Positions 17,940 to 26,774 of a stretch of 64,000 nucleotides of DNA are shown in pieces; position 1 is the stretch's first letter; each line of letters begins with the position of its first letter. The notes beneath the pieces are model-generated. The model was not told the DNA's origin, ran no database searches, and saw nothing but the letters and a program-made list of their open reading frames with translations. Position numbers and translations under genes: made by a program. The DNA comes from Pannonibacter sp051860505 (GTDB taxonomy: Bacteria > Pseudomonadota > Alphaproteobacteria > Rhizobiales > Stappiaceae): positions 103,493 to 167,492 of the forward strand of contig NZ_JBHYDX010000009.1 of assembly GCF_051860505.1 (NCBI RefSeq). The letters are read 5' to 3'.

Positions 17940-18240
17940 CTCCGAAACGAAGGCAGGGCTGTCGCATATGTGGCCAGACAGCTTTCGCGGCGTCTCAGCT
18001 CCCCTCCCCCTCGTGGGGAGGGGCTTGGGGGTGGGGGGAGCGGACTAAAATCCAGGTTTCACGTTCCTGACCAGTCGTACTTCAGACGCTTTGTGATCTG
18101 ACGGCCTCCCGTGCCCCCCACCCCTCACCCCTCCCCACGAGGGGGAGGGGGGCTGACAGGCCACGAAGAGCATCTAACTTCATATGCGATAGCCCTGCCC
18201 CACGAGGGGGACCGGAGAGGCCGCTCCCCTCCCCTTTTGC
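17940..18240. repeat. Nested inverted-repeat block between the SDR and aldehyde dehydrogenase genes
   Basis: The 387-base gap has no gene. The outer arms GGCAGGGCTGTCGCATATG (17952-17970) and CATATGCGATAGCCCTGCC (18181-18199) are inverted copies with one mismatch. Inside are two inverted copies of the CCCCTCCCCCTCGTGGGGAGGGG element at 17999-18042 and 18108-18150, each itself palindromic and followed by G-rich GGGGGTGGGG. A fragment (CCCCACGAGGGGGACC) lies at 18197-18212. On RNA this could fold into one long hairpin between two co-oriented genes. Confidence 0.8.
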
Positions 18241-18247
18241 CAGTGCG

Positions 18248-19699
18248 TCAGAACGGGTAGTGGATCGGGCCGTCCTGGATGGTGATCCAGCGCAGTTCGG
18301 TGAACTCGGCAATGCCTGCCTTGCCGCCGAAGCGGCCGTAGCCGCTGTCCTTGACGCCGCCGAAGGGCATCTGCGCCTCGTCATGCACGGTCGGACCGTT
18401 GATGTGGCAGATGCCGGATTCGATGCGGCGGGCGACCTGCATGGCGCGGGTGATGTCACGGCCGAACACGGCGGCCGAGAGGCCGTATTCGGTGTCATTG
18501 GCGATGCGCACCGCCTCGTCGATGCCATCGACACGCACGACAACCGCCACGGGCCCGAAGCTTTCCTGGCCGTAGATGTGCATGGTCGGGTTGACCCGGT
18601 CCAGGAGCGTGGCCTCCATCACTGCGCCCTGCACGCCGCCGCCGGCGGCCAGCACCGCGCCCTTGGCGGTGGCGTCCTTGATGAGATCCTGGATGCGCCG
18701 CGCCGCATGGGCATCGACCACCGCGCCGAGCGGGGTCTTGCCCTCGCGCGGATCGCCGGCCTTGAGCGACCGGGCCTTGGCCGTCAGCTTGGCGATGAAG
18801 GCATCGGCGATTTTTTCATCGACGATGATGCGTTCGGTCGACATGCAGATCTGGCCCTGGTTCATGTAGGCGCCGAAGGCTGCCGCATCGACGGCGGCGT
18901 CGAGGTCGGCGTCGTCGAGCACCAGGAACGGCGCCTTGCCGCCCAGCTCCAGCAGGGCCGGCTTGAGGTTGCGGCCGCACATTTCCGCGATGATCCGGCC
19001 GACACGGGTCGAGCCGGTGAAGTTGACGCGGCGCACCGCCGGATGGGCGATGAGGGCTTCAACGATCTGCGGCGCGTCGTCCGGCGCATTGGAAATGGCG
19101 TTGAGCACGCCATGCGGAATGCCGCCGGCCTGCAGCGCGTCGATGATCAGGCGATGGGTGCGCGGGCAGATTTCCGAGGTCTTCATGACGACGGTGTTGC
19201 CGCAGGCGAGCGGCGTTGCCAGCGAGCGGACGCCAAGGATGACCGGCGCGTTCCACGGCGCCATGGAGAGCACCACGCCGACCGGCTGGCGCATGGCCAT
19301 GGCCATGCTGCCCGGGCGGTTGGACGGGATGATCTCGCCGGCGATCTGCGTCGTCAGGGATGCGGCCTCGCGCAGCATTTCGGAGGCAAGATAGACGTTG
19401 AACCGGGCCCAGCCTTCGGTGGCGCCGATCTCGTCAGCCATCGAGCGGACGAAATCGTCCGCCCGGGCGGACAGCGCGTCGGCGGCGGCCAGCAGGACCT
19501 TGCGGCGCGGACCGGGCCCCATCTGGGACCAGGCCGGGAAGGCGGCAGCGGCGGCGTCACAGGCGAGCTGCGCATCCTCGATGGTGGCCGCTGCGACACG
19601 GGTGGCGACATCGCCGGTGATCGGGTTGCGCCGCTCGAAAGTCCGGCCGTCGGAGGACTGGGTGTCGTCCGCGCCGATCAGAAGTCCAAGAGCATCCAT
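18248..19699 (-). CDS. Aldehyde dehydrogenase, aromatic-aldehyde (salicylaldehyde/vanillin) type
   Basis: A 483-residue NAD(P)-dependent aldehyde dehydrogenase. Marks: APWNAPVILGVRS, the NAD-binding FTGSTRVGRIIAE, the catalytic Glu in LELGGKAPFLVLDDADLD, and the catalytic Cys in MNQGQICMSTERIIV. The C-terminus DEAQMPFGGVKDSGYGRFGG is typical of the benzaldehyde/salicylaldehyde/vanillin dehydrogenase branch. ATG 19699 has AAGGA seven bases upstream and is preferred to an upstream in-frame ATG. It follows livF in the same direction (80-base gap), so the imported compound may be oxidised via an aldehyde. The precise substrate is not known. Confidence 0.92.
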   Translation of the reverse strand: MDALGLLIGADDTQSSDGRTFERRNPITGDVATRVAAATIEDAQLACDAAAAAFPAWSQMGPGPRRKVLLAAADALSARADDFVRSMADEIGATEGWARFNVYLASEMLREAASLTTQIAGEIIPSNRPGSMAMAMRQPVGVVLSMAPWNAPVILGVRSLATPLACGNTVVMKTSEICPRTHRLIIDALQAGGIPHGVLNAISNAPDDAPQIVEALIAHPAVRRVNFTGSTRVGRIIAEMCGRNLKPALLELGGKAPFLVLDDADLDAAVDAAAFGAYMNQGQICMSTERIIVDEKIADAFIAKLTAKARSLKAGDPREGKTPLGAVVDAHAARRIQDLIKDATAKGAVLAAGGGVQGAVMEATLLDRVNPTMHIYGQESFGPVAVVVRVDGIDEAVRIANDTEYGLSAAVFGRDITRAMQVARRIESGICHINGPTVHDEAQMPFGGVKDSGYGRFGGKAGIAEFTELRWITIQDGPIHYPF

Positions 19700-19779
19700 G
19701 GTTTTGTCCTTGAGGTCAGTGCATGTCATGTGAAGTATCAGAGCCGGGGCACCAGTGATATCGGCCCCCGGCCGACGGA

Positions 19780-20496
19780 TCAGTGGGTGAGGCCGAGGAA
19801 GGCGCGCTGGACCGCCGGGTCGGCCTTGAGATCGGCAGCCGATCCTTCGCCAACCAGCCGGCCGACCTCCATCAGGTAGCCCCGCGAGGCGAGCGCCAGC
19901 GAGAGGCTGACGTTCTGTTCCACGAGAAGGACGGAGACGCCGGCATCGCGCACCCGGCCAAGGGCCTGGAACAACTCGCCGACGACAACCGGAGCAAGGC
20001 CAAGGCTTGGCTCGTCCAGCATCAGGAGATCCGGGTTGGACATCAGCGCCCGGCCGATGGCGACCATCTGCTGCTCGCCACCGGACATGGTGCCGACCTG
20101 CTGGGCCCGCCGTTCGGCAAGCTTCGGGAACAGGTCAAAGATGAAGTCACGCTGACGCGCCTCCCCTGCCCGCGCCCGCCGGGCATAGGCCCCAAGCCGC
20201 AGGTTCTCCTCCACGGTAAGATCGGCAAAGACGCCGCGCCCTTCCGGCACCAGCGCGATGCCAGCCTCCAGCACCTTGTGCGCGGCAAGGCCGGCAATCG
20301 GGCGGCCGCCGAGCTGCAGCGACAGGCCGGGATCCGGCTTGACCAGCCCGGCGATGGCCTTGAGCAGGCTGGACTTGCCCGCACCGTTGCCCCCCAGGAT
20401 GACGACGGTCTCGCCGCGATCGACACGGATGGAGACAGTGTCGAGCGCCAGGTGCTTGCCATAGCGCAGGCTCAGGCCTTCAAGCGACAGCAGCAT
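19780..20496 (-). CDS. livF: Branched-chain amino acid-type ABC transporter ATPase (LivF)
   Basis: A 238-residue ABC ATPase of the LivF branch. Walker A is GGNGAGKSS near residue 37, the signature is TMSGGEQQMVAIGRALM, Walker B is LLMLDEPSLGLAP, and the end carries the LVEQNVSLSLALASRGYLME switch region. ATG 20496 has GGGAG upstream and overlaps the end of livG by 17 bases. It forms a heterodimer with LivG on the LivH/LivM membrane pair. Liv-type systems import amino acids, amides or aromatic acids, so the label describes the family rather than a proven cargo. Confidence 0.93.
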   Translation of the reverse strand: MLLSLEGLSLRYGKHLALDTVSIRVDRGETVVILGGNGAGKSSLLKAIAGLVKPDPGLSLQLGGRPIAGLAAHKVLEAGIALVPEGRGVFADLTVEENLRLGAYARRARAGEARQRDFIFDLFPKLAERRAQQVGTMSGGEQQMVAIGRALMSNPDLLMLDEPSLGLAPVVVGELFQALGRVRDAGVSVLLVEQNVSLSLALASRGYLMEVGRLVGEGSAADLKADPAVQRAFLGLTH

Positions 20497-21214
20497 GGGG
20501 CTCTCCCAGGTAAGCGCGGACAACCTCTGGGTCGCGCAGGACATCGGCGGTCGGGCCATCGGCCAGTTTTGACCCGGCATTCATCACCACCGCACGCGGA
20601 CACAATGCGCGCACGGCGTCCATCACGTGCTCGACCAGCAGGATCGTGATGCCGCGGGCATTGAGCTTGGCAATCAGGTCAATGCCGATGCGCAGTTCCG
20701 ACGGGTTGAGACCGGCGAGCCATTCATCAAGGAGCAGCAGCTTCGGCCGGGACGCCAGGGCGCGCGCCAGTTCCATGCGTTTCTGGTCGATGTAGGTGAG
20801 GTCCGTCGCCTTTTCCCCGCCCCGGCCTTCCAGTCCCACCGCCGCCAGCAGGTCTGCGGCCTCGATCCTTGCCTCCTGCTCGGAGGTGTGACCGGCGCGG
20901 AACAGAATGGCGGCGAGGATGTTTTCGGACACCGTCAACGACGGCAGCACCCGCACCAGCTGGAACGTGCGGGCCACACCGGCGTGGGCGATGCGATGCG
21001 CCGGCAGGCCGGACAGGCGCTTGCCCTGCAGCGTGATGGTGCCACCAGACACCGGCAGCAGGCCGGAGATCATATTGAGCACCGTGGTCTTGCCCGACCC
21101 GTTGGGACCGAGCAGGGCCACGACCTCGCCCTGGGCAAGCTCAAAGGAGACGTGGTTGACGGCGGTGAGGCCACCGAAGCGCTTGGAGAGATCGGAGATT
21201 TCCAGGAATGCCAT
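20480..21214 (-). CDS. livG: Branched-chain amino acid-type ABC transporter ATPase (LivG)
   Basis: A 244-residue ABC ATPase with Walker A LLGPNGSGKTTVLNMISG, the LivG-type segment ARTFQLVRVLPSLTVSENI and Walker B LLLLDEWLAGLNP, where the usual E-P-x-A-G-L is changed to EWLAGL. The signature region is unusual: DLTYIDQKRMELARALA replaces the common LSYGQQRRLEIARAL, so the ABC signature LSGGQ is largely lost on this subunit. Such divergence occurs in Liv-like importers for aromatic acids. It starts at ATG 21214, whose A overlaps the livM stop (TGATG). Confidence 0.9.
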   Translation of the reverse strand: MAFLEISDLSKRFGGLTAVNHVSFELAQGEVVALLGPNGSGKTTVLNMISGLLPVSGGTITLQGKRLSGLPAHRIAHAGVARTFQLVRVLPSLTVSENILAAILFRAGHTSEQEARIEAADLLAAVGLEGRGGEKATDLTYIDQKRMELARALASRPKLLLLDEWLAGLNPSELRIGIDLIAKLNARGITILLVEHVMDAVRALCPRAVVMNAGSKLADGPTADVLRDPEVVRAYLGEPHAAVA

Positions 21215-22200
21215 CACTTGGCCTCCCCTTCTGCGAGCCGGCCCTTGCCGTGTTCCGGTGCCGTGCCGGCTGCCTGACGGGAGCGCTCGGACTTCATCCG
21301 GGCGATCAAGCCTTCGAGGAAGTCGAGCACGCCACGCGGCAGCACGAAGACAATGGCCATGAACAGGAGGCCGAGGATGATGGAATAGTGGTCCGGGAAG
21401 TTGGCCGAGAGCCACTCGAACAGCAGGAACAGCGGCACCGCACCGACAGCAGGCCCCCAGAGCCGGGTCGCCCCGCCCAGAAGCGCCATGATCAGCGTCA
21501 GGAACGAGATGGTCGGATTGAAGACGATGGTCGGCTCGATATAGGTCCAGCGCGGGGCCTGGATCGCCCCCACCAGCGTGATGATGACGGAGCTGAGGGC
21601 AAAGAGCGCCAGCTTCACCCGCGCGGTCGGCAGGCCGCAGTGCTCGGCCACCACCTCGTCATCGCCGATCATCTTGAGGGCGAGACCCAGTCGGCTGCGC
21701 TGGATCAGGTAGCCGATGCCGAAGGTGACGGCGCAGAGCACCAGCAGCTGCCAGTAGACCACTTCCGGACCATAGGAGACGAACAGGTAGCGCCCCAGCG
21801 TGCCGGTGATGTTGACCTCGTACCAGGTGACGAGCTGGCGGATCAGCTCGGCGAGGCCGAAGGTAAAGATGACGAAATAGACGCCGGCGAGCCTGAGGGT
21901 GGCAAGGCCGACCAGAAGCGAAACGCCAAGGCCGATGAGCGCGGCGAGCCCCAGCACCATGAGCGGCGGGAAGCTCTCGTAGAAGACGGAAACCGTATAG
22001 GCACCAATGCCGAAGAAGGCGACTGTTGCCAATGACACGAAACGCGTCGGCCCCGAGAACAGCGCCCAGGCGCTGGCAAGCGTGACGTAGCCGATGAGGC
22101 CGATCATCAGGCCGATGCCATAGGTGCCGAGATAGAGCGGCGCGGCGGCGAGGCCCGCGAAGGCGATGGCGGCAGCGGCAAGTCCAAGGATGGTCTTCAT
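21214..22200 (-). CDS. livM: Branched-chain amino acid-type ABC transporter permease (LivM)
   Basis: A 328-residue permease with about nine hydrophobic helices, opening with MKTILGLAAAAIAFAGLAAAP. The LivM-type core includes GVYFVIFTFGLAELIRQLVTWYEVNITG and the ATPase-contacting LGLALKMIGDDEVVAEHCGLPTARVKL. The C-terminus is short and charged (ARMKSERSRQAAGT). ATG 22200 overlaps the livH stop by four bases (ATGA), fixing the start. Confidence 0.93.
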   Translation of the reverse strand: MKTILGLAAAAIAFAGLAAAPLYLGTYGIGLMIGLIGYVTLASAWALFSGPTRFVSLATVAFFGIGAYTVSVFYESFPPLMVLGLAALIGLGVSLLVGLATLRLAGVYFVIFTFGLAELIRQLVTWYEVNITGTLGRYLFVSYGPEVVYWQLLVLCAVTFGIGYLIQRSRLGLALKMIGDDEVVAEHCGLPTARVKLALFALSSVIITLVGAIQAPRWTYIEPTIVFNPTISFLTLIMALLGGATRLWGPAVGAVPLFLLFEWLSANFPDHYSIILGLLFMAIVFVLPRGVLDFLEGLIARMKSERSRQAAGTAPEHGKGRLAEGEAK

Positions 22201-23072
22201 CTGACGGCCCGCCCGAAAAGTCCCTGCGGCCGCCACAGCAGCACGGCCAGGAAGATGGCATATGTTGCCGCCAGCGTCAGGCCCGGGTCGGCGTAGGTGG
22301 AGACGAGGGTTTCGACGAGCCCCAGGATCAGGCCGGCGGCGAGCGCACCGACAAGGTTGCCGACCCCGCCCATGATGACGACGATCAGCGCCTTCATGGT
22401 GAAGACGACGCCGCCGGTGGCCGTGAAGGTCTGGTACATGGAAATCACCACGCCGGCCGAGGCTGCGAGCCCGCCGCCCAGCGCGAAGGCAAAGGCTGCT
22501 GCGCGGTTGATGTCGATGCCGACGAGCTGCGCCGACTGCGGCGAGACGGCAACCGCGCGCAGGGCCGTGCCCCAGCGGGTGCGGGTGAGCAGCAGATAGA
22601 GCGTGATGCCGAGACCCAGCGCCAGGATGAGCGCGATCAGCCGGTTGGCGGCAATCGTCGCGCCCAGCACGTTCACCGGCTCGTTGAGGAACGTGTAGCT
22701 GGTGTAATTGCTGCCGAAGAGCACGAGCAGGATGCCCTGCACGACGAACAGCAGGCCGAAGGTGGTGAGGATGGAATCCACTTCCAGGACGCCGCGATTG
22801 GGGGCGCGGGCGACCAGCGGGGCGAGAATGACCGTGTAGACGGCATAGCCGAGCAGGAAGCCGCCTGGAACGGCAATGAGCAGGCCAAGGATCGGATTGA
22901 TGCCGGCCGCGCCCTGCAGGACGAAGGCGGCGAAGGCGGCGGTGATGATCATGTCACCATAGGCAAGGTTCATGATGCGGGCGATGCCGTATTGCAAGGT
23001 GAGGCCCATCGCGGCGAGCGCGTAGGTTCCCCCCAGAACAAGGCCCGCGATAAGGGCTGTCATCAGGGTCAT
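22197..23072 (-). CDS. livH: Branched-chain amino acid-type ABC transporter permease (LivH)
   Basis: A 291-residue permease. The N-terminal GLVLGGTYALAAMGLTLQYGIARIMNLAYGD is the LivH signature; the loop TALRAVAVSPQSAQLVGIDINRAAAFAFALGG contacts the ATPases. About eight hydrophobic helices are visible. ATG 23072 has CGGAG five bases upstream. It lies 126 bases after the binding-protein gene, with a strong hairpin in between that may lower its expression relative to the binding protein. Confidence 0.94.
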   Translation of the reverse strand: MTLMTALIAGLVLGGTYALAAMGLTLQYGIARIMNLAYGDMIITAAFAAFVLQGAAGINPILGLLIAVPGGFLLGYAVYTVILAPLVARAPNRGVLEVDSILTTFGLLFVVQGILLVLFGSNYTSYTFLNEPVNVLGATIAANRLIALILALGLGITLYLLLTRTRWGTALRAVAVSPQSAQLVGIDINRAAAFAFALGGGLAASAGVVISMYQTFTATGGVVFTMKALIVVIMGGVGNLVGALAAGLILGLVETLVSTYADPGLTLAATYAIFLAVLLWRPQGLFGRAVR

Positions 23073-23152
23073 GAGATCTCCGGAGCCCGGGAACGGGCAT
23101 CTCGATGGTCTGCTGGTCGGGCGTAGCGGTGCGTTGAGGCGAGAGCGACGGG

Positions 23153-23188
23153 CCGGGCTGCGGACCGGCGTAAGGGTCCGCAGCCCGG
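23153..23188. terminator. Hairpin between binding-protein gene and livH (attenuator or mRNA stabiliser)
   Basis: CCGGGCTGCGGACC and GGTCCGCAGCCCGG form a perfect 14-bp stem with an 8-base loop. It begins about ten bases after the binding-protein stop codon and has no U-tract, so partial termination or 3'-end protection is more likely than full stop. Confidence 0.7.
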
Positions 23189-23198
23189 TGGTCAGGGC

Positions 23199-24431
23199 TT
23201 ACTGCCAGGCCTTCTTCGGCAGCACGGGCTTGGAGGCACCCGGACGGTCTGCCGGCTCAATGCCGACGAGGTTGCCATCCTGCCACTGGCCAAGCAGCCA
23301 GAGCTGGCGCAGCTGGTTGTTTTCCAGCTTGGTCTCGCCCAGCACGGTGTCGAAGGTGGCGGTGGACAGTTCCTTGGCAACCGCATCCCGGTCGAGGCCG
23401 ACGCGCTTGATGGACTCGGCCAGCATCTGCAGCGAGGCGTAGGTGATCACGCTGCCCCACAGGTCCGGATACTCGCCGTTGAGCGCCTTGTGACGCTCGC
23501 GGTAGGCCATGTTGCGCTCGTTCTTGATGTCGATGCCGCCGAGGGTCATGATCCCGTCCGCCTTGGGGCCGAGGTTGCGGCCATAGGTCGGGAAGCCGGC
23601 GCCGACGCCCAGATACAGCACCTTCGGGTTGAACGCCTGCACCTGCGACTGCTGGGTCAGGGCGAAGGTGTCCGGCGGATAGGAGAAGGCGACGAAGGTG
23701 TCGGCGCCGGAATTGGCGGCCTCATTGATCAAGGTGGTGAAGTCCTGGGTGCCGACCGGATAGGTGCGATCCATCACCACTTCGAGGCCGGCTTCCTTCA
23801 TCGCCGGGCGGGCGGCGTTGACGAGATCGATGCCGAAGCCGTCAGCAACCGAGATCATCGCGACCTTCGAGTTGATCACCCCGGCTTCGGTCTGGGCCGC
23901 TGCCATCTTGGCCAGCGCGCCGGCATAGTCACGGCCGCCGCCGAGGAACCAGTAGCTCTTTGGCCAGCGCTTGACGAAATCCGGCGCCTTGTCGGTGACG
24001 GACGACACGGCGAGCTGCGGATAGCCGTAGCGGTCGAACAGCGGCGCGACGGCGAGGTTGAAGCCCGTGCCCCAGGGCGGCAGGATGAAGTCGACCTTGT
24101 CCTGGCCAGCCAGTCGCTCGACCGCGCGCACGACTTCCTCGGCGCTGGAACGGTCGTCGTACTCGACAACCTCGACCGGCAGCTTCGTGCCATCGGGCAG
24201 TTCGAGGCCGCCGTTGGCCGCAACATCGGCGAGCCAGAGCTTGTAGTTCGGGATCGTCGTCATGGCCGCGCCGCCGGCATTGGCACCGGTCTTGGAGACG
24301 GCGTAGCCGATCTTGATCGACTTGCGCTCCTCGGCTGCAGCGTCTCCCGCAGACAGAGCAAATGTGGCAAGGTGAGCCGCCGCGAGCACGGCAAATGTCG
24401 ACAGGCGCAGCCTGTCCTTCAAGCTTTTCAT
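23199..24431 (-). CDS. Periplasmic substrate-binding protein of the Liv-type ABC importer
   Basis: A 410-residue type I periplasmic binding protein (Peripla_BP_6). A signal peptide covers about residues 1-33 (LSTFAVLAAAHLATFALSAG, cut near DAAAEE), followed by IKIGYAVSKTGANAGGAAMTTIPNYKLWLADVAANGG. ATG 24431 has GGGAGG eight bases upstream. It is the first gene of the livK-H-M-G-F, aldehyde dehydrogenase, SDR series, divergent from an AraC regulator across 214 bases. The length, longer than LivK (about 370), fits the branch that binds aromatic acids or amides. Cargo is not known. Confidence 0.92.
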   Translation of the reverse strand: MKSLKDRLRLSTFAVLAAAHLATFALSAGDAAAEERKSIKIGYAVSKTGANAGGAAMTTIPNYKLWLADVAANGGLELPDGTKLPVEVVEYDDRSSAEEVVRAVERLAGQDKVDFILPPWGTGFNLAVAPLFDRYGYPQLAVSSVTDKAPDFVKRWPKSYWFLGGGRDYAGALAKMAAAQTEAGVINSKVAMISVADGFGIDLVNAARPAMKEAGLEVVMDRTYPVGTQDFTTLINEAANSGADTFVAFSYPPDTFALTQQSQVQAFNPKVLYLGVGAGFPTYGRNLGPKADGIMTLGGIDIKNERNMAYRERHKALNGEYPDLWGSVITYASLQMLAESIKRVGLDRDAVAKELSTATFDTVLGETKLENNQLRQLWLLGQWQDGNLVGIEPADRPGASKPVLPKKAWQ

Positions 24432-24645
24432 GTCTTTCCTCCCAAGGCTCCGCGCTTGTTCCTCCCACGCGGACGGATCACAGGTCGGGGTTTCCCTGCC
24501 TGTAGATCCCTGGCTCTCAAGATGGGGCCGCTTAACATGTGAAAAAATGGACATATTGAAAAAGAAATTGTACTTTTGATCGGTTTCCGAAGGCGCGATC
24601 ACGTAGCAACCCGTAGACGTGCCCCGTTAATGACCGGTCCCTGCC

Positions 24646-25566
24646 ATGCCCCTGTCTGACAGTCTGCCGAGGAACACCGCCGGGATCGCGCTGGTGGAAA
24701 GCTATCCGCAGCCGATCGAGGTGCTGCCGGACACGGAAGCAACCGTGATCCGCACCGCGCTGTCGCCCATGGGCTGGACGCTGCGTGGCTTGCGCAACCG
24801 CGCCTTCGTTCTGGTCGCCGGAAGCGGACAGCTCGACATCGGCGCCGCCACCATGCCGATGACCGGCCCTTGCGCCCTGTGGCTGCCGGCGGGCCGCAAG
24901 GCCCGGCTGACGCTGAACCCCGGCTCGCGCGGGGCGGCGCTGATCGTGTCAGAACTGGCGCTGGGCCGTGCGGTGCCCTCTGGTCCGGTGGGACGGCAGG
25001 TGAAGGAGGCGCTGTTTCATCCGATTATTGGTGGCCGCCTGACCCCGGCGCAGGCGCAGGATCTCAGCCGCGCCATCGAACAGGTGGGCGTTGAACTGAA
25101 AAGCAGCCTGCCCGGCGCGCAGGAAGCGGCGCGGCATCACCTCGTGCTGGCGCTGATGAGCTTCTGGCGCATTTCCAGTCCGGTGCCGCAGAAAGTCCAG
25201 GCCGCACCGCGCGCCATCGTGCGCAACTTCCTGCATCTGATGGAGCTGCATCTGCGCGATCACTGGACCGTGGCGGACTATGCCGATTTCCTGTCCGTGT
25301 CACGGGCCCGGCTGACCAGCGCGGTCAAGCGCGTGACCGGCCGGACGCCGCTGGCCCTGATGCACGAACGGCTGGTGATCGAGGCCGAGACGCTGCTGGC
25401 CGATTCCAACCTGCAGGTGAGCGAGATTGCCGAGACGCTGGGTTTCAAGGATGCGGGCTATTTCAACCGCTTCTTCAAGCGCGAGACCGGCCGTCCGCCC
25501 GGCCGGGTCCGGCAGGCCGACAGCCGTGATGCCAAGCGGCATCCGAACTTCGCGGAATGGCCGTGA
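24646..25566 (+). CDS. AraC-family transcriptional regulator
   Basis: A 306-residue regulator with an N-terminal cupin-like sensing half (VLVAGSGQLDIGAATMPMTG) and a C-terminal AraC double helix-turn-helix. The latter runs from about residue 205 (HLRDHWTVADYADFLSVSRARLTSAVKRVTGRTP) to the second helix pair SEIAETLGFKDAGYFNRFFKRETGRPPGRVR, which matches the family signature closely. It is divergent from the ABC importer operon (start 24431), its most likely target. It is also 167 bases upstream of the co-oriented TRAP operon, so control of that operon is possible. Confidence 0.93.
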   Translation: MPLSDSLPRNTAGIALVESYPQPIEVLPDTEATVIRTALSPMGWTLRGLRNRAFVLVAGSGQLDIGAATMPMTGPCALWLPAGRKARLTLNPGSRGAALIVSELALGRAVPSGPVGRQVKEALFHPIIGGRLTPAQAQDLSRAIEQVGVELKSSLPGAQEAARHHLVLALMSFWRISSPVPQKVQAAPRAIVRNFLHLMELHLRDHWTVADYADFLSVSRARLTSAVKRVTGRTPLALMHERLVIEAETLLADSNLQVSEIAETLGFKDAGYFNRFFKRETGRPPGRVRQADSRDAKRHPNFAEWP

Positions 25567-25732
25567 CACGAAGGCGTGCAAATTTGGAAAAGTTTTGCCA
25601 CCTTACTGCACGTCAGACGGGTGAAGCATCGTTGCCCCGGATCGGGCCCTGTGAGACAGTCCGAGCTGACAGATGCAACCGGTTCCATAGACAGGTTGCC
25701 TCGGCCTTCACGTTACACGAGAGGATACCCTG

Positions 25733-26764
25733 ATGCGCCGTTTTGCAAAGCTTCCCGCCCTTGCCCTGGCTGCTGCCACGATGACCTGCGGCCTCGTGCT
25801 GGCCGGCGCCGCCTCGGCCGAGCCGGTCACCTGGCGCTTCAACAACAATTACGCGCCGACCCGGCCGGAATCCGAGCACATTCGCAATTTCGCCAAGGAC
25901 GTCGAGGCCCGCTCGGGTGGCGAGCTGAAGATCAACGTGATCGAAGGCGGCGGCATGAACCTCAAGGACGCCGACGCGCTGCGCTGGATGCAGACCGGCA
26001 CGCCGGAAATCGCCTTCATCTGGCCGACCTTCATCGGCCGCGACGCGCCGGATCTGGCCAGCCTTTATGTCTATGGCTCGGTGTCGACAGCGGACGAACA
26101 CCTGAAGGCGCTGCCGGCCGTGAAGGGCGCGCTGAAGGACGGCTTCGAGGAGCGCGGCATTCCGGTCGTCGGCTACATGGCGCTGCCGATCATCGATGCG
26201 TCGCTGTTCTGCCGCGAGCCGGTGAAGACGCTGGACGAGCTGAAGACCAAGAAGGTGCGCGTAGGCTCGCGCGAGCAGGTGGAGACCTTCACCGCGCTGG
26301 GCGTTGCTGCCCAGATCATCCCGCAGAATGAACTCTACTCCGCCCTGCAGACCGGCGTTGTCGACTGCGCCCTCTATGCCGCGCGCTTTGCCAAGTCCGT
26401 GTCGCTGCAGGAAGTCGCCAAGCATGCCGTATACACCGGCTTCCCCTTCCCGCCGGTGCCCTATGCCATCGTTGCCCACAAGGGCAGCCTCGACAAGCTG
26501 ACCGATGCGCAGCGCAAGGCGCTGGACGAGGCAGCGATCGCGCTTGAAACCGCCTCTTCCGACTTCTCCAAGGACACGGCGGCGGAAGCTGCTGCCCGGG
26601 CGGCGCTGGCTGAAGCCGGCGTGACCTACTACGCCGACTTCAGCGACGCGGACAAGGACGCGATCCGGGCTGCTGCTGCCACCACCTGGGAAAAGCTGAC
26701 CACGGAAGCCGGCGACAAGGCCGTCGCCCACCGCGCCGCCATCAGCGACCTCCTAAAGAAGTGA
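25733..26764 (+). CDS. TRAP transporter solute-binding protein (DctP family)
   Basis: A 343-residue periplasmic protein with a signal peptide (ALALAAATMTCGLVLAGAAS, cut after AEP region) and the DctP fold. The conserved arginine region KKVRVGSREQVETFTALGVAAQIIPQNELYSALQTGVVDCA includes the arginine that binds the substrate carboxylate. GAGAGG lies eight bases before the ATG. It is the first gene of dctP-dctQ-dctM-M24 peptidase. Cargo is likely an organic acid or amino-acid derivative; the sequence alone does not say which. Confidence 0.93.
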   Translation: MRRFAKLPALALAAATMTCGLVLAGAASAEPVTWRFNNNYAPTRPESEHIRNFAKDVEARSGGELKINVIEGGGMNLKDADALRWMQTGTPEIAFIWPTFIGRDAPDLASLYVYGSVSTADEHLKALPAVKGALKDGFEERGIPVVGYMALPIIDASLFCREPVKTLDELKTKKVRVGSREQVETFTALGVAAQIIPQNELYSALQTGVVDCALYAARFAKSVSLQEVAKHAVYTGFPFPPVPYAIVAHKGSLDKLTDAQRKALDEAAIALETASSDFSKDTAAEAAARAALAEAGVTYYADFSDADKDAIRAAAATTWEKLTTEAGDKAVAHRAAISDLLKK

Positions 26765-26774
26765 GTGGGCCGGC

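Noticed and set aside
25584..25598. TTTGGAAAAGTTTTGC as a sigma-54 promoter before the TRAP operon
   Set aside because: The GG and GC elements are 11 bases apart instead of 12, and the CAC of the -24 box is missing. No activator dyads were found.
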